A DNA stretch of 64,000 nt from Physcomitrium patens (Eukaryota; Streptophyta; Bryopsida; Funariales; Funariaceae): contig NC_037267.1 of the NCBI RefSeq assembly GCF_000002425.4, forward strand, positions 10,119,398 to 10,183,397, written 5' to 3'. Shown here one piece after another: positions 62,186-64,000 of this stretch. Below the pieces are notes generated by a model that searched no databases, was not told where the DNA came from, and saw only the letters and a list, made by a program, of their open reading frames with translations. Every line of letters starts with the position of its first letter. Position 1 is the first letter of the stretch. Made by a program: the position numbers and the translations under genes.

Positions 62186-62785
62186 TAAAATCATGTGAGA
62201 TTTTTCTATTTTATTTTAACATTTGGCATTGAGATGGATTACATCTAACTTATCTTCTAATACTACATTATAATTGGATAGTAGATTCAGCAGTAATACT
62301 TGAGGAACTTAGATAAATAAAGTATTTCATATTTATATGTAAAGACTTATAGAATATAATTAAAAGTAAAGCATTAAGAACAAAAAGTATTAAAAGTGAA
62401 TGTTGATTTTTTTAAATAGATATTACTTTTTGCTATTCTTAAGGCATTAGTAAAGACATGCAACAACAAAGTAAATCAGTTTCCTAGGCTACTATCATTC
62501 AAATTATAGGCATGTTACATAATTCATAATATGGTGACTAATTATATACCTTTTGAGTTAATATATGGACAAAAATTAATTATACTAGTAGAAAAAATAA
62601 TGCTTAGATGGAAAATATTGTCTTGAAAGGATAATCTTAATATATAAGATCTTTTAGCATTACAGATTCAATGATTGAAAAAAAGACTTAAAGATATCAA
62701 AATTGCAATAGAAAGGTTTAAAAAAAAAAAGACAAAAGAATAAAGAAAGATTTGATAAATATTATGGACATCCAATAAGAAGATT
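62186..62785 (+). mobile_element. Family B Ty3/gypsy relic, integrase C-terminal piece
   Basis: After A2 the family B reading resumes on the plus strand: ALVKTCNNKVNQFPRLLSF near 62447, YIPFELIYGQKLIILVEK near 62545, then LKKRLKDIKIAIERF and KERFDKYYGHP-like text to about 62785. It then gives way to TTCTAAAAATATT repeats. Confidence 0.6.
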
Positions 62786-63269
62786 TTAGAAATATTTTAA
62801 AAATATTCTATTAGATTTTAGAAGATTTAAGAAGATTTTAAAAATATTCTAATAAAAGGTTTTAAAATATTTTAAAAAAGTTTCAATAAAATATTCTAAA
62901 AATATTCTAGTAAATTCTAAAAAGTTCTAGGAGGATTAAAGAAATTATTTAAGAATTTTTTTAGGATTTTTTGTCTCTAAATAATATGAGAGCTGCTTGA
63001 TAAGCCTCCTAATACTTAATGTATATTAGAATCAAGGTTGAAGAGATCTTCAATCTTGAAAATACATTTCATAGAGCTTTAGCTTACCTCTCTTGGTTAT
63101 GATCTTGTACTCATTTAATTTATTAAGTTAATACTAATTTATTAAAATTCTTCTTATTTGGTCTTTTATATAATATATCTATGATAATAAAATGTATCAA
63201 GTATAATCTAAAATAATTAAAAAGAATGATTAAATCTTAATCTACAATAATATTTTGGATAATCAACAT
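62786..63269. other. AT-rich non-coding stretch, possible LTR remnant
   Basis: TTCTAGTAAATTCTAAAAAG-type repeats resemble those around 52100-52600. The following text with GAGAGCTGCTTGATAAGCC looks like an LTR R/U5 region, but no partner is in the window. Confidence 0.3.
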
Positions 63270-63770
63270 AGAACATTACAAAATAAATTCATGCATTGCT
63301 TTGGAAGTCGTGACAAACTTGAAGAACATGTAATTGTACTTTGCTTTTTGAAATATATAATTGTCTCTCAAAATAGAATAGATTATTCTTGAACTTGAAC
63401 TTGAAATTAGAAGTAGCATGGGACTTAAAAGAATTATTCTTAATATCATAAAAGAAAGGTAAGAGGTCATACTTGATTGAATTTATTTGGCAAAGGTTGA
63501 ATCAATAGATAATATTGATTTTATTGTTTAAAGATGAAAATGCTTTGGCTTCAAGAGATTCTTTTTTTATTAATCAAAATTTGCCTCTACTTCTTTTGAT
63601 GCAAGATAAAAAATGTCTTAAAAGGATGTTTGATGAATCTTATTTTTTTTGGATCAATAAGTAATCTTGAGATTAAATCTTGATAAAGACATACTCTAAT
63701 GTGCTTGACAACAATTCAATACATATACCAACATGAAATATTTCAAGTTTTTATGATTTGTATATATAAT
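63270..63770 (-). mobile_element. Family A fragment A4 (integrase start and RNase H end)
   Basis: The sequence parallels 58180-58690 of A2: GAAGTCGTGACAAACTTGAAG for the decayed integrase start, the GATTATTCTT motif, and the GGCTTCAAGAGATTC stretch. Minus orientation, no open frame of use. Confidence 0.6.
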
Positions 63771-64000
63771 GTATTGAAGTAACATGGCTAATAAATAAAA
63801 GAGATAAAAAAATTATATTGTAGAAGATCTTATTTTACAATATTATAAAACATTATCTTAAGAATATAGATAATAGTCAAAAGATAGTAAAATTAAAGAA
63901 TGCTAATGTTGCTTTTTTATAAAATAAGCTTCTACTTATTTTGTAGGACCATATATAAGGCAATACAAAGTCGATTGGAAAATTAAATGATATAGGTATA
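63771..64000. other. AT-rich end of window, unassigned
   Basis: Plus-strand text near 63930 reads YFVGPYIRQYKVDWKIK, which could be a decayed gypsy fragment but is too short to assign. Confidence 0.25.

Noticed and set aside
1..64000. CRISPR arrays, rRNA or tRNA genes, bacterial operons
   Set aside because: No spaced direct repeats, cloverleaf-like genes or rRNA segments were seen, and the window is clearly eukaryotic.

Overview
This is a plant nuclear window. It has spliced genes with GT-AG introns, plastid-type and land-plant-type gene families, and long AT-rich, repeat-filled stretches. The mix of compact, normal-GC gene islands, chromodomain Ty3/gypsy (chromovirus) elements and strongly AT-shifted dead copies suggests a bryophyte, most likely a moss of the Physcomitrium type. 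The species is inference; nothing in the sequence names it.

The left half (about 3-38 kb) is a gene island broken by AT-rich spacers. Six protein genes can be modelled. They are a three-exon gene for a small, probably plastid-targeted protein (5.1-5.9 kb, +), an intronless Mpo1-like/DUF962 gene (12.9-13.2 kb, +), a pantothenate kinase 2 with a C-terminal DUF89 phosphatase domain (17.8-20.9 kb, +), an intronless CDC50/LEM3-type ALIS flippase subunit (23.3-24.4 kb, +), an EI24-family ER membrane protein in 11 exons (25.1-30.4 kb, -), and an SLC13/tonoplast dicarboxylate-transporter-like gene in 5 exons (34.1-36.6 kb, -). They do not form an operon-like unit. The ALIS and EI24 genes converge tail to tail.

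The right part (about 39-64 kb) is a transposon graveyard. A 5'-truncated LINE (39.15-41.9 kb, -) abuts a badly decayed Ty3/gypsy element, here called family B. Family B has been split by later insertions and can be followed in pieces at 41.9-44.3, 50.6-52.0, 53.5-54.6 and 62.2-62.8 kb. Into it went A1, a structurally complete 6.27-kb chromovirus at 44290-50557 (552-bp LTRs with 8 differences, target duplication GTTGG). Also inserted were a putative solo LTR (about 51976-53473) and A2, an old inverted relative of A1 at 54570-62185. A2 itself carries a 1.25-kb solo-LTR-like insertion. Two more family A fragments lie at the window ends (1-862 and 63270-63770).

The points most worth a second look are in family A. 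It has an extra ORF between pol and the 3' LTR that is also recognisable in the old copy. It has a perfect 13-bp hairpin just downstream of the LTR TATA box. The dead copies show a strong C-to-T/G-to-A bias. A1 looks young but is disabled by four in-frame stops and a 35-codon protease deletion.
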